Assembly (NCBI GenBank): GCA_963921425.1
Contig: OY992832.1
Span: 14,978,835 to 15,042,834, forward strand
From: Dryas octopetala
Lineage: Eukaryota > Streptophyta > Magnoliopsida > Rosales > Rosaceae
Reading direction: 5' to 3'
Length of the DNA: 64,000 nucleotides
Positions 9,848 to 23,414 of this stretch are shown here, one piece after another. Within the stretch, counting starts at the first letter, position 1; every line of letters starts with the position of its first letter. Position numbers and translations under genes: made by a program. Below the pieces are notes generated by a model. It worked only from the letters and a program-made list of their open reading frames with translations. It had not been told where the DNA came from and did not search any database.

Positions 9848-12655
9848 ATGGCTGCTTCAGCTGTCGAAAACGCTGCCGTATCAGCGCTCCGGTCGGTCAT
9901 GCTCCGAGTGGGGCAGGCCGCGGAACGTTCGGGCCGGAATCCTGGTCAGGTGCGGGTCGTGGCCGTGTCGAAGACCAAGCCCGTTTCTCTCATCCGCCAA
10001 GTCTACGACGCCGGCCACCGTCGTTTTGGCGAGAACTACGTCCAGGAAATTCTCGAAAAAGCTCCTCAGGTTTGTCTCTGTCTCTGTCTCTGTCGCTCTC
10101 TCTATAAGTATGTGTATGTATGTGCGCTTGAAACGCAGCGTTTTATCGAGCTAGTGAACGTGTGTGAGTCTGCAGCTTCCTGAAGACATAGAGTGGCATT
10201 TTGTTGGGCACTTGCAGAGCAACAAAGTCAAATCGCTTCTGGGTATGATTTTGTTTCTGTTTTTGTTTTTCAATTTTAATGATTTTCTGAAAATTTATCT
10301 ACTTTTGATAGGACCCAAATGTTTGGTTGCTGAAATGAACATTGGAATGGAATGGAATCAAGATTAGAATGTAATGCGGGGAGAATTAGAGGATAAATTA
10401 GGAAAAATTTAAGTAATGTTGCAGATTGTTAACTTCATGATCATCTTTTGAGAGCTAAGACATTGATTGTTACTATATGCAGCTGGAGTCCCGAATCTGG
10501 CTTTGGTTGAGGGAGTAGACAATGAGAAGGTAAAGACAAGTCCAATATCTGTTTTATTTGTTGAAGGTAATGATTTGTTTTCTGTAATTTTTATTTGAAG
10601 GAAATTCATGTAATTGTATTTTAAACAAAATTACTGGTAACATGTCATGAAAACTGTCATAGCTTTCAGTTGATTAATCATTGAACTGAAGTTATTCTTG
10701 TGTTATATCAGTCACAATGATAATACGTTACTTTGTGTTTATAATCCACAGATTGCAAATCATCTTGACCGTGCAGTTTCAAACCATGGAAGAAATCCTT
10801 TGAAGGTTTTGGTCCAAGTAAATACGAGTGGAGAAGTATGTGAGTAATTTCAAAATCATCACTCGTTCCTGCACTAAGCAGTCCATGTTGATTAATTAGC
10901 ATTAGTGGGACATCAGGGGCATTGAAGTTGTTGAACTTTCTGTTCCCTGCTCCCCCCTTTTAGCTGCATAAAAGTATGTTTCCCCTCAATTAATTTTGTG
11001 GTTTTTAACGTAAACATGATTAAATGCAACACATGGTATTTCATCCCAAGAGCACAACCTAAATGCTTAAGTTTAGTAACTATATCATCTCACTTCTCCA
11101 TATTTTTATGTGTTCCATACCAATCAACAACGTTTTGATTTTGTGTGGCCTCAAGAACTGAATTTGAACTCAGCTGCTTGCTAAGGCAGTCAACCCTATC
11201 CGTAGTCAAGATATTTTTGATAGTTGGTCACATGCAGAAAGTAGGGTCATATGCTTTCTTAATATTGAATTCAATATTCTTTCCCGTAATTCTGGGTTAA
11301 ATAGTAATTTGCCGCACCTCACCTACTTCATGTGTTTCTCCGTCATTTTTCGCAGCGAAATCTGGTGTTGATCCTTCTGGTTGTGTTGAACTTGCGAAAT
11401 ACGTCAAATTGCGGTGCCCAAATCTACAGCTTTCTGGCTTAATGACGATAGGGATGCCAGACTATACATCAACTCCAGAGAACTTCAGGGTAATTTTTGT
11501 ACTTGCATAATGGGGTGCGTGGAAACTGCATACAAAGACATTGTTTGGCTCTTGTTTCTCAAAGCATTCAATATAGGCTCTGTCTCACAAACAGTCAAAA
11601 CTCACATGCTTTATGTTTCTTCTTTATCCTTATATTGTCAATTCTATTAATATATAATTAAAATAGAATCATATATTTAAAATAGAATCTAATCATATCC
11701 ACTCAATGCCTTTTTTTCTTGGAATGAAATTGTAATTTGTAGGCTATGCAATTTATAGGTAACCTTTTTCCTCCCAGTCCCTATTCCTGTTGTGGGTTGG
11801 ACTTATGACGTTTCCTTATTAATGGGGAGAAGTACTAGTATAGTATCACCTTGGCTACAGTGGCTGGTGGTATATCCACTTAGTGCTGGAAAGGCCTATT
11901 ACTGTAGTTTTATTTATATTTTTTTCTTTTTATATTTCTTTTGTTTTTCCCCTGTCTTCCTGTTGTTAATTAACTTGCTTAGTTTTCATATATTGTAATT
12001 CAACAGATGCTATCAAAGTGTAGAACTGAGGTTTGCAAGGCACTTGGTATGGCAGAGGAGCACTGTGAGCTGTCAATGGGCATGTCTGGTGACTTTGAGC
12101 AAGCGGTATGAAATGCCATATTTTCCATGTGGATGACAGTTGTTGCTGTATCCTTTACTACACCTTAAAGTAGCATAACCTGTGAAAATCTGAACTTATT
12201 ATAAATGTTCCGCTCAGTCATGCTTGGTTCATTCAATGGTTCCCTGAAGACATAGACCTTCATGGTTATTTAAATTGTAATTTTGAAGTACCAGCTTGAG
12301 GAGGGAACGAATTTTTATGGGAAATATTTTGCAGACGCATTGGTAGCATTTTATAAATGCCTTGGCCCTGGGGAGCTTTATGAGATGCTTATACCTGCAC
12401 TTTGAAACTTTGTGGACGGATGGTCCCATGGATCTTGGATTAAATCATTTTCAGAACGCATAAGACATGCATTTTATGTCCTTTAAACGTTTGTTGCAAT
12501 TCTTATCCCTTAACTGTGCTTGACATTAATAGAGAGATTATTCACATAATGGTTAACACTCTTGATCCCTGCAGATTGAATTGGCCAGCACCAGTGTCAG
12601 AGTTGGATCCACCATATTTGGGCCAAGGGAGTATGCAAAGAAACAACCAAATTAG
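9848..12655 (+). CDS. Pyridoxal phosphate homeostasis protein (YggS/PROSC family)
   Basis: Seven exons: 9848-10069, 10176-10242, 10483-10529, 10752-10839, 11356-11489, 12007-12105, 12575-12655, giving 245 residues, the usual family length. The PLP-binding lysine motif is AVSKTKP (exon 1). [47 protein letters not shown] and [13 protein letters not shown] are all family hallmarks. It folds like the barrel of alanine racemase but is thought to buffer intracellular PLP rather than catalyse. The exon 4 end was set by frame: GTGAGT at 10840 restores the protein (SGEVSKSG), whereas the nearby GTATGT does not. No targeting peptide is obvious. Confidence 0.95.
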
Positions 12656-13689
12656 TATCTTCCAGCCCTTGCCCTTGATGAATTTATGTGATTCTATGTA
12701 TTTATTGGTCCCGGCAAAGCTTGTATCATAGGTTTCATAACTGTCATTCTGCTCATCATATGTAGCTCATGACCTTTATTATTTTATATATTGATCAAGA
12801 GCATGCGTTTATTATAGTAGGTCGTCTGTAGCTCAGAAAATGTTCCAATGCAGACGTCCGCATTGCACTGTGAGCAAGTGTTGAGTGTCCAACACTCACT
12901 CACACTCCGTAATGCGACGTCTGCAATTGAATCAGTTTCATGTAGCTTGTGACCTTTATCATGTACCCAAAAATTTTTATGTGGTTGCTGCAATGGAAAC
13001 TTCATTTTAAAGACGTCTCCAAGAGACTTATCCAGATTCAAAGTGCATGTTGCTCCACTAAAACTTTTTCAACAAACTCATCTCCCCAACTACAAGAGTC
13101 CAAAGCCAAATTTTTGGGAAACTAGTAGTTACTGCCTTCACTGGAAAATGAAATTTTTTATTTTATTTTAGTTTGGTAAAGCTAAAAATCAAAATGAATC
13201 CGCTAAAATTCAGGCCTAGTCCAAAATCCATGCACTTATGCTTGTTAGTTTTTTTTTTTTTGGGTCAACAGACTCAACACTTATGCTTGTTATTAGGTCA
13301 CTCGATGAATAATTATTTTGTATAACCGTAAAAACTCATCGTTTACTTCATCATATTATAATGCATTTCCTTCAAATAGTCAAGGTTCGACACTTAAGTG
13401 GTCGACTCAGCTTGTAACTTGGACGTGTATATTCTATTAGTGGGCTGATCTAACCCGGCCCATTAACTGGTCAAAACTCAACGTGCGTTAGACCGAGTTT
13501 CCGAGTACCGAGTAGACTCAAAAACCTCTCTAAAATCCTTCAAAGGAAAGAACTCACTGTACTCGTTCTTGTCGTTAAAAAAACACACGGTACCCGCCTT
13601 CTTATCCCAAAACCCAAAACCCAACAGTCTGTCTCCCCACCTCTTTCTCTCAGCAGCAGCAACAACTACTACTACCACAACTCTTCACC
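12656..13689. other. Intergenic region with a small foldback
   Basis: No gene seen. It contains the foldback at 12849-12925 and a direct repeat, TGTAGCT(C/T)(A/G)TGACCTTTAT, at about 12762 and 12943 on either side of it. A GGCCCAT word near 13459 resembles the site II motif (TGGGCC) of plant housekeeping promoters and lies about 230 bases before the branching-enzyme start codon. Confidence 0.45.
12849..12925. repeat. 77-bp foldback downstream of the PLP gene
   Basis: The ends TGCAGACGTC and GACGTCTGCA are inverted copies. The arms continue through CGCATT / AATGCG and GTGTTGAGTG / AACACTCACTC, leaving a very short loop. It lies about 190 bases past the PLP gene stop codon, so it may be in or just past the 3' UTR. 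It could be a tiny MITE; no TSD was identified. Confidence 0.75.
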
Positions 13690-16600
13690 ATGACTTCACT
13701 TTCACTTTCAACCAAGTTTTCTCTCTATCCAAACGGCACATTTCTCCAGTTTCAGCACCTAAACAGACCTCAGAGAATCACCTTTCCCAAGAGAATACAG
13801 ATTGTGTGCTCAGCTGGAGAGCGACCACAGCAACCGCAAAAGCAAAAGCAGCCAAGGAAGAAGAAAAGCGTAAAGGACAGTGAGAAAGGGGTTGACCCAG
13901 TTGGGTTCCTTACCAAACTCGGCATTTCCCATAAACAATTTGCTCAGTTCCTCCGTGAAAGGTATATAAAGATGATTCATACTGAGTTGATTGATCAGAA
14001 AGTGTGTGAAAGTAGAAAAATTTAAAACTTAATAACAAAGAAACTGTCTGTAAGATTTACAGTGAGTTATTGTTTAAAGTCTAATTCTATTGGTTTATTT
14101 TTTTCTTTTTAAGATTTTGAATATAATGAATTACTTGTAATTTATGTTTGATTTTGCAGACATAAATCCTTGAAGGACCTCACAGATGAAATTTTCAATC
14201 GTCACGTCAATCTCAGGGATTTGGCTTCTGGGTTTGTTCTACCAAACTCCAATTCCATTTTGTCCCCCTTTCAACGTTTTTTAATGCTCTTCATATACAA
14301 TTGTTTTAGTTTAACCATTATCTTAGTTTAGTGGCTGGGTGTGATTTTTTAAATTGCAACTTCATTGTTTTTACTTAAGAGGATTCGTATTTTAAATGAT
14401 TAAATAATTAATTCCAATATTCTTGTGGAAATGTCAATTCTATAAAATCAATTTATTGTGTATGCAATTTCTTATGGTGTACTTTAGTTGAAACACAAAT
14501 AAAGAATTCATATAGCTGACCCCAAGTTGGTGGGTTGGGGATTTACAGTCTGTTGTTATCTTTTTCCTCTAGATTTGAGATATTGGGTATGCACCGACAC
14601 CCGGAACATAGAGAGGATTATATGGAGTGGGCTCCAGGTTTGATATAAGCCTAAACCCTTTTTCCTTATTGAATTTTTAATTTCTTGTCTGTGATTCTCA
14701 AATGTTGGTCTCCTGCCAATTAGTTTTCCTTGATAAAATTATGATGGCCTAGAGTTTTTCTATGACCTTTTTGTTTTTCTATTAATATATCTTCTATTAT
14801 GCTTATTATTCCTCTGTCTGAATCTTATTTGACTAGACCCTAAGCAGGGCCTTTATTCAGATTCTGGTCAACTTGTCTTTGACTAGTTGTTTGGACCATG
14901 ATAAGAACCTGTTTCTTAGGCCTTTGTCAATTTTCTAATCTTTCTGTAGAAGCCTACTACCATGTTGTCTGGAATTTCCATCTAGAAGATCATATGTGTA
15001 TAATAAGTTTGTCAAATGCAGGTGCTCGCTACTGTGCATTGGTTGGTGATTTCAATGGTTGGTCCCCAACAGAGAACTGTGCAAAAGAGGGTCATTTTGG
15101 CCATGATGATTATGGATACTGGTTCATCATTCTGGAAGATAAGTTGAGGGATGGAGAAAAACCAGATGAACTCTATTTTCAACAGTATAACTACACAGAT
15201 GACTATGATAAAGGTGATAGTGGTGTTACCATCGATGAAATCTTTAAGAAAGCAAATGATGAGTATTGGGAACCTGGAGAAGACCGGTTTATAAAGAACC
15301 GTTTTGAAATACCAGCAAAGTTATATGAGCAGATTTTTGGGCCTAATGGACCTCAAACGTTAGAGGAACTTGAAGAAATACCAGATGCACAGACAAGATA
15401 TAAAGCATGGAAAGAGCAGCATAAAGATGACCCGCCTAGTAACTTACCTTCTTATGATGTGATTGACAATGGTAAAGAGTACGACATTTTCAATGTTGTG
15501 ATTGATCCTGTATCACGAGAGAAATTTCGAGCAAAGAAGCCTCCTTTGGCTTATTGGTTTGAGACACGTAAAGGAAGGAAGGCATGGTTGAAAAAGTACA
15601 GTCCGTGCATTCCTCATGGGAGCAAGTACAGGGTCTATTTTAACACTCCTAGTGGACCATTGGAACGAGTACCTGCTTGGGCTACTTATGTGCAACCAGG
15701 TAAATTTGCTTTGCTTTTGCTCAAAGTCATTTGTTCCTCCAGCATTATGCTTTTGTTGAAGATCCTTTTGTAGAATTTATTGTCTATTTTACTTCCATAT
15801 GAAATGTGTATGTGAGTTAAATTAGAATCTGCATCACTTTGCACAATCAAGACTGATGTAGACTACTCTCACTCTCTCTCTATTTATCCTTTTGGTTTCT
15901 TTAGGAATATCATATGCTTTTTCCCCCCTTTTGTGGTGTCTTATCATCATCATCCTATTTATAATATTTTCTGATGTATCAAAATATATATTAACATGTT
16001 GTATTACCTTTACTTCATCTGAACTCTGTTGTTTACCTTCAGATGCAGATGGAGAGCAAGCTTTTGCAATCCATTGGGAACCACCTCCAGAATATGCATA
16101 CAAATGGAAAAATGCACACCCAAAAGTGCCAAAGTCCTTGCGCATTTATGAATGCCATGTTGGCATAAGTGGATCAGAGCCAAAAGTCTCTTCTTTCAGT
16201 GATTTCACAGAGAAGGCAAGTCCTGGATTGTTGCGTTATTAACTTAAATCTTCTATATCTTATATGGCAGTCAAATTCCTCAATTTTGCACTCTAATATT
16301 TTTCTTACAGGTCCTTCCTCATGTAAAGGAGGCTGGGTACAATGCAATCCAGATGATTGGAGTTATTGAACACAAAGATTACTTCACTGTCGGCTATAGA
16401 GTGAGTCAAATACTCTTTCCACTTTTTCTATTCTCACATTAGACATATTGATAAATTTAACTTGTAAATTTCCTTGGGTTGTTAAGCACAAGAGGCATTT
16501 GTTCAAATAATTTCATTAGATCTTGATTTACATGACTGTTGAACGAATGTGATCAAACAATTTTTTTGAAATTTCAGGTTACCAATTTATATGCTGTTAG

Positions 16601-19600
16601 CAGCCGGTACGGAACTCCTGATGACTTCAAGCGGTTGGTTGATGAAGCACATGGTTATCACTATTCATCTGATTCTATTCATTTCATTCAGTAACCTCAA
16701 AGATTTTATTGATGCTTTACTTGTCACTGTGTGCTACAGCTTGGCTTCTGTAGCTCATGCAAAAGATGTTTTACTTGCTGAAACATTATTTTCGTATTGC
16801 ACCTCATATTGAGGTTGACATCTAGAAAATAAGATAACAAATGTTATAAGGTGCCGGCCTCGATTTTTACATTGCATTGATTCACGTCTTGCTTGTAGAT
16901 TCCAAATGATGTATCAGAGATGGCATCAGTAATATAGAGTTGTCCTTTAATCCTCAGCTCATTTCTTGTGTAGAAAGGAATATTATTGGCAAAAAAAAAT
17001 GACACCGCTTGATGAAAATGGTATAAAACTTTGTAGATAACAAGTATTTCGAGTCCATAGTTCAAAGTAGATAATAATCATGAATAAATGCTATTTATCC
17101 ACTATTTTGGCATCGATAATGTGTTTTTTCAACATCTTTTTCCCTTCCATGGCTTAGATAATGATTAAAGCTTACAGACCTGTTACCTTACTTTCTTACT
17201 TTGCAGGACTAGGGCTGCTGGTCTTCTTAGACATTGTCCATTCCTACTCAGCTGCAGATGAGATGGTTGGATTGTCACTATTTGATGGAACAAATGATTG
17301 CTACTTCCACACTGGTATATATACAGTACTTTTGCCTTGCCGTTGATTAACAGTAGGCCTCACTAGGAGTAGACATGGGTCGGGTCGGATCTGGTGCCCA
17401 ATTGACTGAAATGAGAAAAAACTGAGACAAACCAAAACAGTAAAGCTTGGGTTGGATCTGATTGGTTTATTAGGTTGGGATTGAGTCCAAATTAATTTCT
17501 TTTATACAATTAAAATCAACTCTACCTTAAAAGGAAACGAATAGATTCAAATAGATATTCTAGCCAACCAACCAGCACCGAAATTATTTTACACTAAAAC
17601 AAATTCAAACCAACAAACAGTTTCAAATAATTCCACATGTGCAACAGGCATAGAAAAAAAAAGGTTCAAGGTGAACTAACAGACAATTTTTCTTTAAAAA
17701 AAAAAACCAAATTATTAGCAAAACATAAAAATAAAAACCAATTTAAAAAGAAAAAAATAAACGCCTGTTTTGATTCTTGATGCAAACCATCAACCAAGGA
17801 AAAATAGGCAGCTAACCCTCCTATAATGGTGAGGCTTCAAGTTAATAAACTAACTTGAATGGAGTGGGTCCCAAATGCTCGAAGAGCTAACAAAAGTCAG
17901 ATTTGCAGTGATATATGAGATATGGAGAGAGACAAACCGAACTAGGTTCTATCTGTATGAAATACATAATAAAAAACATCCAACCCAAAAGCTTATGCTA
18001 TTAAGTAGAGATGTCTGTTTGGTACTTGTACTCATGCTAATGATGGTATCCAACCAATGTGGGATTCATCTCTTTGACAATATTGGCCTTTGTTCTTATA
18101 TTCATATATCATCTTGTTCTGCTGTTTGCATTATCTTCTTGAATAGGTAAACGGGGACATCACAAGTACTGGGGTACCAGAATGTTTAAATATGGTGATC
18201 TTGATGTCCTGCATTTTCTCCTCTCGAATTTAAACTGGTAATGTGAAGCTCAAAGACCAATATTATCTGCTATTCTTTGGTTTTTTGAAGTTGTATTTGT
18301 TTTGTTTCAGCGTGTTATCTTTGGTTCAACAATTATGATATTTGCACAGGTGGGTCACGGAGTACCAAATTGATGGTTTTCAGTTCCATTCACTCTCATC
18401 AATGATGTATACACACAATGGTTTTGCTTCTTTTACCGGTGACTTGGAGGAGTAAGACACCAATTGAAACTTCTATAATTTCGTACATGTAACCACATTT
18501 ATACTCATAATAGCAGCCAGATTTTCTTGGGCTTAACAAAGGAATCTTGAGTTCCCAGGATATGGCTTATATCCTTTCGCTAATGAAAATTCAACAATAT
18601 ATGCATGCCTACACTGTAACAAGCTAGGATTTGTAGGATTTGATGTGCACTCTTGTATAATTAAAATCGCATTGTTTTACATTTTTATTTTTATTGTTTA
18701 TATAAGAACAGACCTCAACTGGTTATGATAATATATGGGTGATTGAATGCGTTGACTAAGATAAAAAAACATGGTTGAATTGACGACAGAACATAACTGA
18801 TATGAAACTATATATTTTGCCAGGACTCTAAAATATAAACTCTGGTGTTATATGCCCTAATATTGTATTCCATAGTCAACCTCATAAATACTTTTTTCTT
18901 TCAACTGATTTTAGTGTTTTGTGCCATACCTCATGGTTAAGGTTAGCTAAGATCTTATCAACCCTGCTATTTTGCAGGTACTGCAATCAATATGTTGATA
19001 AGGATGCATTGTTGTACCTCATTTTGGCAAACGAGATACTTCATGCTCTCCATCCAGACATAATAACAATTGCTGAAGATGTAAGCAATTGATCTTTAAA
19101 TGTTTGTTTAGTGTGACATATAATGAAGCTCATATGGCATCTTTTTCTCATAGTAGGCTCTAAAAGAATAGCATATATTTGCTGCTAGTGGGCTCCAGAG
19201 TTCAGATCATAGGGATGTTAGCTCCACCAAAAATTAGATTCTAAGATTTCATATTCAAGTAAAACAGCAGATATATTGATATCATTATACATAATGGTAA
19301 AGAAACAGAATTAAATCTTCTTATTATTGTGCAGTTATATTATTTCCTCCTGCTTTAGGAACATATCAAAAAGGTGAAACCTGCAAATTTCTTCTAGAGC
19401 TCACATCCATGATATAAGAGCCTGATTAGTTCCTCCATAGGGTTACAGATCCAGAGACTTACTTATTTCATTTCTCTTTATTCTAGTTTATCCGTTCCAG
19501 AAAATGCAGTCAATGTCATTATTGTTTCATTTTGTGATGATGGCTATGTTGTCTCTATTTATTAGTGATTTATATATATGGCCGGATTGTTCATAATGTT

Positions 19601-22422
19601 ATTCGTTTATTAGCACTACGCATTGTACTTTGTGATTTCTACGAAGTTTTATTTTTATTTTATTTTTCAGGCAACCTTCTATCCTGGGATATGTGAACCA
19701 ACCTCTCAAGGCGGATTGGGATTTGATTATTGCATCAATCTTTCTGCGTCAGAGATGTGGTCATCTTTTCTTGAGGATGTTCCGGACCATGATTGGAGCA
19801 TGAGTAAGGTTGTATTATCTGATTGCTATATATGGTCCTAGAATCGAGTGTGATTGTGTCATTTCCTTGTTAATTCACTCGCATGTTTTTCTATTCCATA
19901 AAGTGGACATTCATTGATGTTAAACCCAACTGTAGATTGTCAGCACATTAATGGGCAACAAAAAGTATGCAGATAAAATGCTTGTGTATACTGAAAATCA
20001 TAACCAGGTACCATCCTTTTAATCTCTTTCATGTCAAGAACTCTATTGAAATATCCTAAGCCTATATCATAAATTCTGTTTCTTGTTTAAATTTATTTGT
20101 GATTGATTTATTGCTACACCTTATTATTACAATCTTACATGTTAGTCGATATCTGGAGGGCGGTCATTTGCGGAGATATTGTTTGGTGAGATCAGGGAGA
20201 ATTCTCATGACATGGAGAAATTATTGCTCAGAGGTTGTTCCTTGCACAAGGTATGCTATGTACTGACTGTTGTAACTATATCTTTCTACTATCTTGAAAA
20301 TCAAATTCTAATATGCAGAATTTTGTTTACTGTTTTATATACATACATGCTCACACACATGCATATTGCTTCTTATATAGTATTTCTTCTCAAACTTTCC
20401 ACAAAACCATTGAAGAAGAATAAGTTATGTCTACTCAAAATGTGCATCAGGGAAAAAGATGCTGTTTGTAGACAGTTTAGGAAACATTTGCAATGAATGT
20501 AACATGTTCTGTAAAGTTTCTGTATGCTGTTTGTTAGTCATGTCTCATGCTCTATTTTGGTTAGTTTATTTATATTTTCATTTTTGGGTCTTGAGCCAGA
20601 TGATCAGATTAATTACATTGACAATTGGTGGCCGTGCTTATCTCAACTTCATGGGCAATGAATTTGGGCATCCAGAGGTGAGTTTACTGGCCCCTGCATG
20701 TCCAAGAACTTTATTTCATGTGACTAATGATCTTCTCATGTTCCAGAGGGTTGAGTTCCCAATGCCAAGCAACAATTTCTCGTTTTCACTTGCCAACCGT
20801 AGGTGGGATCTTCTTGCAAATGAAGGATTGCATCGGAATTTGTTTATTTTTGATAAGGTGTCAACTAATAACTTTTTGTTACCATCTTGTTACCCTGACA
20901 TGCTTATATATATTGTGATCTTCTGGCGTTCTTTCTGTGGCATCTGGCTATGATATTGCTCTGGCTGTTGTCCATAGTTGCAGATAACTGTTCTTTATTG
21001 GTTTATAGTAATTATTTTCCCCCAAAAATGCAGTTTCTTGGATCTGTAATCACTCTTGGTTTTACAATTGACATGTTCAACTTGAAGTTGCTAGTGACCT
21101 TTGTTTTTTTGCATGATGGAAACATTCCTTGATATCATGCTTAGAAAAATAATTTTTATCTTAACTCTTTCCTAGGACTTGATGAAGTTGGATGAAAATG
21201 AAAGAATACTTGCAAGAGTTTTACCCAGCATTCACCATGTTAATGACAATACCATGGTATGATGACTGTTCCATTCGATTACTTTGTGTGTACCTGCGTG
21301 CATTTGGGAAAGAATTTTGCGCCTTTTACTAAGATATCTCTTTGCTGTTTACAGGTAATAGCTTACATAAGAGGTCCCATTCTCTTCGTATTTAACTTTC
21401 ATCCATCAGATACTTATCAAGGATATGGAATAGGCGTAGAAGAAGCTGGAGAGTATCAAGTAGGTTTTGACAAACCAGCATCTAGTAATTTATTATATCA
21501 GAATTAGAGTTTCTAAAGCTTAATATTGTATCATTTTCTTTATGATTTGTGTACTTCCATGAATACACTGCTTTGGGCTCATAAACTGAGGAATCAGTTA
21601 GTCTAGTTTATATGTATGTATACGTAAATGAATGTGTTCGACTTCTGTGGCCACAGCTTGTACTAAATACAGATGAAAAAAGGTATGGTGGTCAGGGGCT
21701 TATAAAGGATGACCAATATTTCAGGAATACTACTAGCAAAAGGTAATTGTTGACTTCCTTGACTCTTCCACTACCCCTTTAATGTTTTCTTTTAGTTTAT
21801 GTGTGCGTGTTTTTGCATTCAATTTAGGTTACTTACTTTGGTTCGTTCCTTTGTGTTGATCTGACATCTCTTTGTTTGGTCTTTGCAGAGTTGATGGCCT
21901 CCAGAACTGCTTAGAAGTGCCTCTGCCCAGTAGGACTGCCCAGGTTGGTAAATTTTTATGCAATTCTGTTTGCTAGTATTGTATACTGTTGCTATTAATT
22001 TCTGTGCTTTAGACGGTGATGGTTTGGAACAACTTTTCTAAAGGACCACACATTGTTTTCAAATTGCAGATAACCTCATAAAATAGTTGACTATTGTATT
22101 TTATCTACTGCACACATTTGGAAACATATTAAATAAAGTGTTCAAATTGGTACAAACACTGTAGTTCCTGGGGCCTTTTTAAGGGTAGTGTTCTTGTACT
22201 CTAGGTCATCCACAATCTTGCTTTCGGTTCTGTTGTTTCAAGTCCCACCAATACCGTGTGGGAGCAAAAAGATGAAAACCTCTTTTCAATATGCCCCATT
22301 TCAACCAAACCTTGTGATAACACCAAGTAGTTCTAAACTAGTTTGCCTTTTGACATGACATTTTATTATATGGATTTTCTCTTCTTCAGGTTTACAAATT
22401 AAGTCGGATTTTAAGAATATAA
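13690..22422 (+). CDS. Class III 1,4-alpha-glucan branching enzyme homologue, catalytic residues missing
   Basis: Twenty-one exons: 13690-13961, 14160-14231, 14573-14637, 15022-15699, 16043-16215, 16311-16400, 16578-16653, 17207-17314, 18147-18237, 18350-18451, 18978-19080, 19671-19808, 19936-20007, 20146-20250, 20600-20677, 20747-20857, 21176-21256, 21355-21459, 21657-21742, 21889-21943, 22390-22422; 897 residues. A Ser/Lys-rich N-terminus looks like a plastid transit peptide. A CBM48-type module (VGDFNGW, about 144-150) precedes a GH13 barrel and a C-terminal beta domain. Conserved region I is LDIVHSYS (D484). Region II reads DGFQFHS instead of DGFRFDG, so the nucleophile Asp is H555. Region III keeps IAED (E609). 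Region IV reads ENHNQ instead of ESHDQ (N679). Intron 5 starts with GC (AAG|GCAAGT). It most resembles Arabidopsis BE3/BE1 (At3g20440, from memory). True branching activity is doubtful. Confidence 0.94.
17380..18140. repeat. Repeat-derived insertion in branching-enzyme intron 8
   Basis: Intron 8 (17315-18146) is far longer than its neighbours. It includes GGGTCGGGTCGGATCTGG and many A-rich patches, the style of dispersed plant repeats. No ends or TSD were found, so the limits are approximate. Confidence 0.4.
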
Positions 22423-23088
22423 GCAATATGGCACTCGGAAAGTAACTTGCAAGCTGACTCTCAGGAATGAAAGCCAACACTTGCTACTCATCAAGTTGTA
22501 AAGTGTGTATTGTTATTCATCACTTTCATGGGTGGCATTGATGGGGAATCTGAGAATCTCATAATTTTACAAGATATAGCATTCAAGAAGAAAGGTTGTG
22601 TTGATCTATTCGCCGCATTGTCATGGCCATTTCATTTGGAGGATTTGCGATATTGATCTCAATTCTCGTGAAGCCAGCTTAAGGAACTGAGGCGCTACGA
22701 TGCAGCAAGAGGGTTCAAGTAGAACATTCAGATCAGAGGGGCTTATGATGCCACAACGATGCATAACTACCCCTGTTGAAATGATGACGTCTGATCCTCC
22801 TTCCTTACTGGGGAATATATCTTTTCTATGTGTTAAAAAAGAAATAAATGCAACATATATAAATTAGGCAGGCTTTGGATAGGCAATGCAAATAGTGGGA
22901 TGTTAGAATGTATTTATAATTGTTTTCCCTTAATTTCCCCCTTTTGGTATGAAGTGTGAAGCTCAAGAAAGCATGGAGTGAAGAAAAGCATAGAGAGTTT
23001 TTAACTTATCCGTTTCTCGCCTTCTGTTTCCAGTTTAGAATAGAAACTTTATATCAAAGTACACGATACATTTGTAGATATATTCAAT
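22423..23088. other. 3' flank of the branching-enzyme gene
   Basis: Presumed 3' UTR and spacer. No open gene or repeat seen. The last eight bases (23081-23088, TATTCAAT) are the left TSD of the MULE. Confidence 0.5.
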
Positions 23089-23090
23089 GA

Positions 23091-23130
23091 GAGCTGCTAT
23101 TTGCACACCCCTATTTTTCTCTTTGCACAC
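23091..23130 (+). repeat. Left terminal inverted repeat of the MULE
   Basis: Forty bases starting GAGCTGCTATTTG, an exact reverse complement of 30263-30302. The similarity fades inward into CACACCCC-rich DNA. Confidence 0.95.
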
Positions 23131-23414
23131 CCCTAACAACCCAATTTGTGAAATTACTTAATTGACACAAAGAGAAAAGACCAAAAAGGACAACCTTTAT
23201 TATTTGAAAAAAAAAAAAACTCTCCTTACACACCCATCCCAACACTCTTACACACCCCACCCAAACTCTTAAACCTCAGCCAAAATACTCTCATTGCACA
23301 CCCCCTCCTCTCATAACCTCTTCTCTTCATTTTTCCTCCATTAAACCCTAAGTTTTCATTTTTCCTCATTGAAAGTGTTTACCCATTTTGCCAAATAAGT
23401 CTTCATTTTCATGA

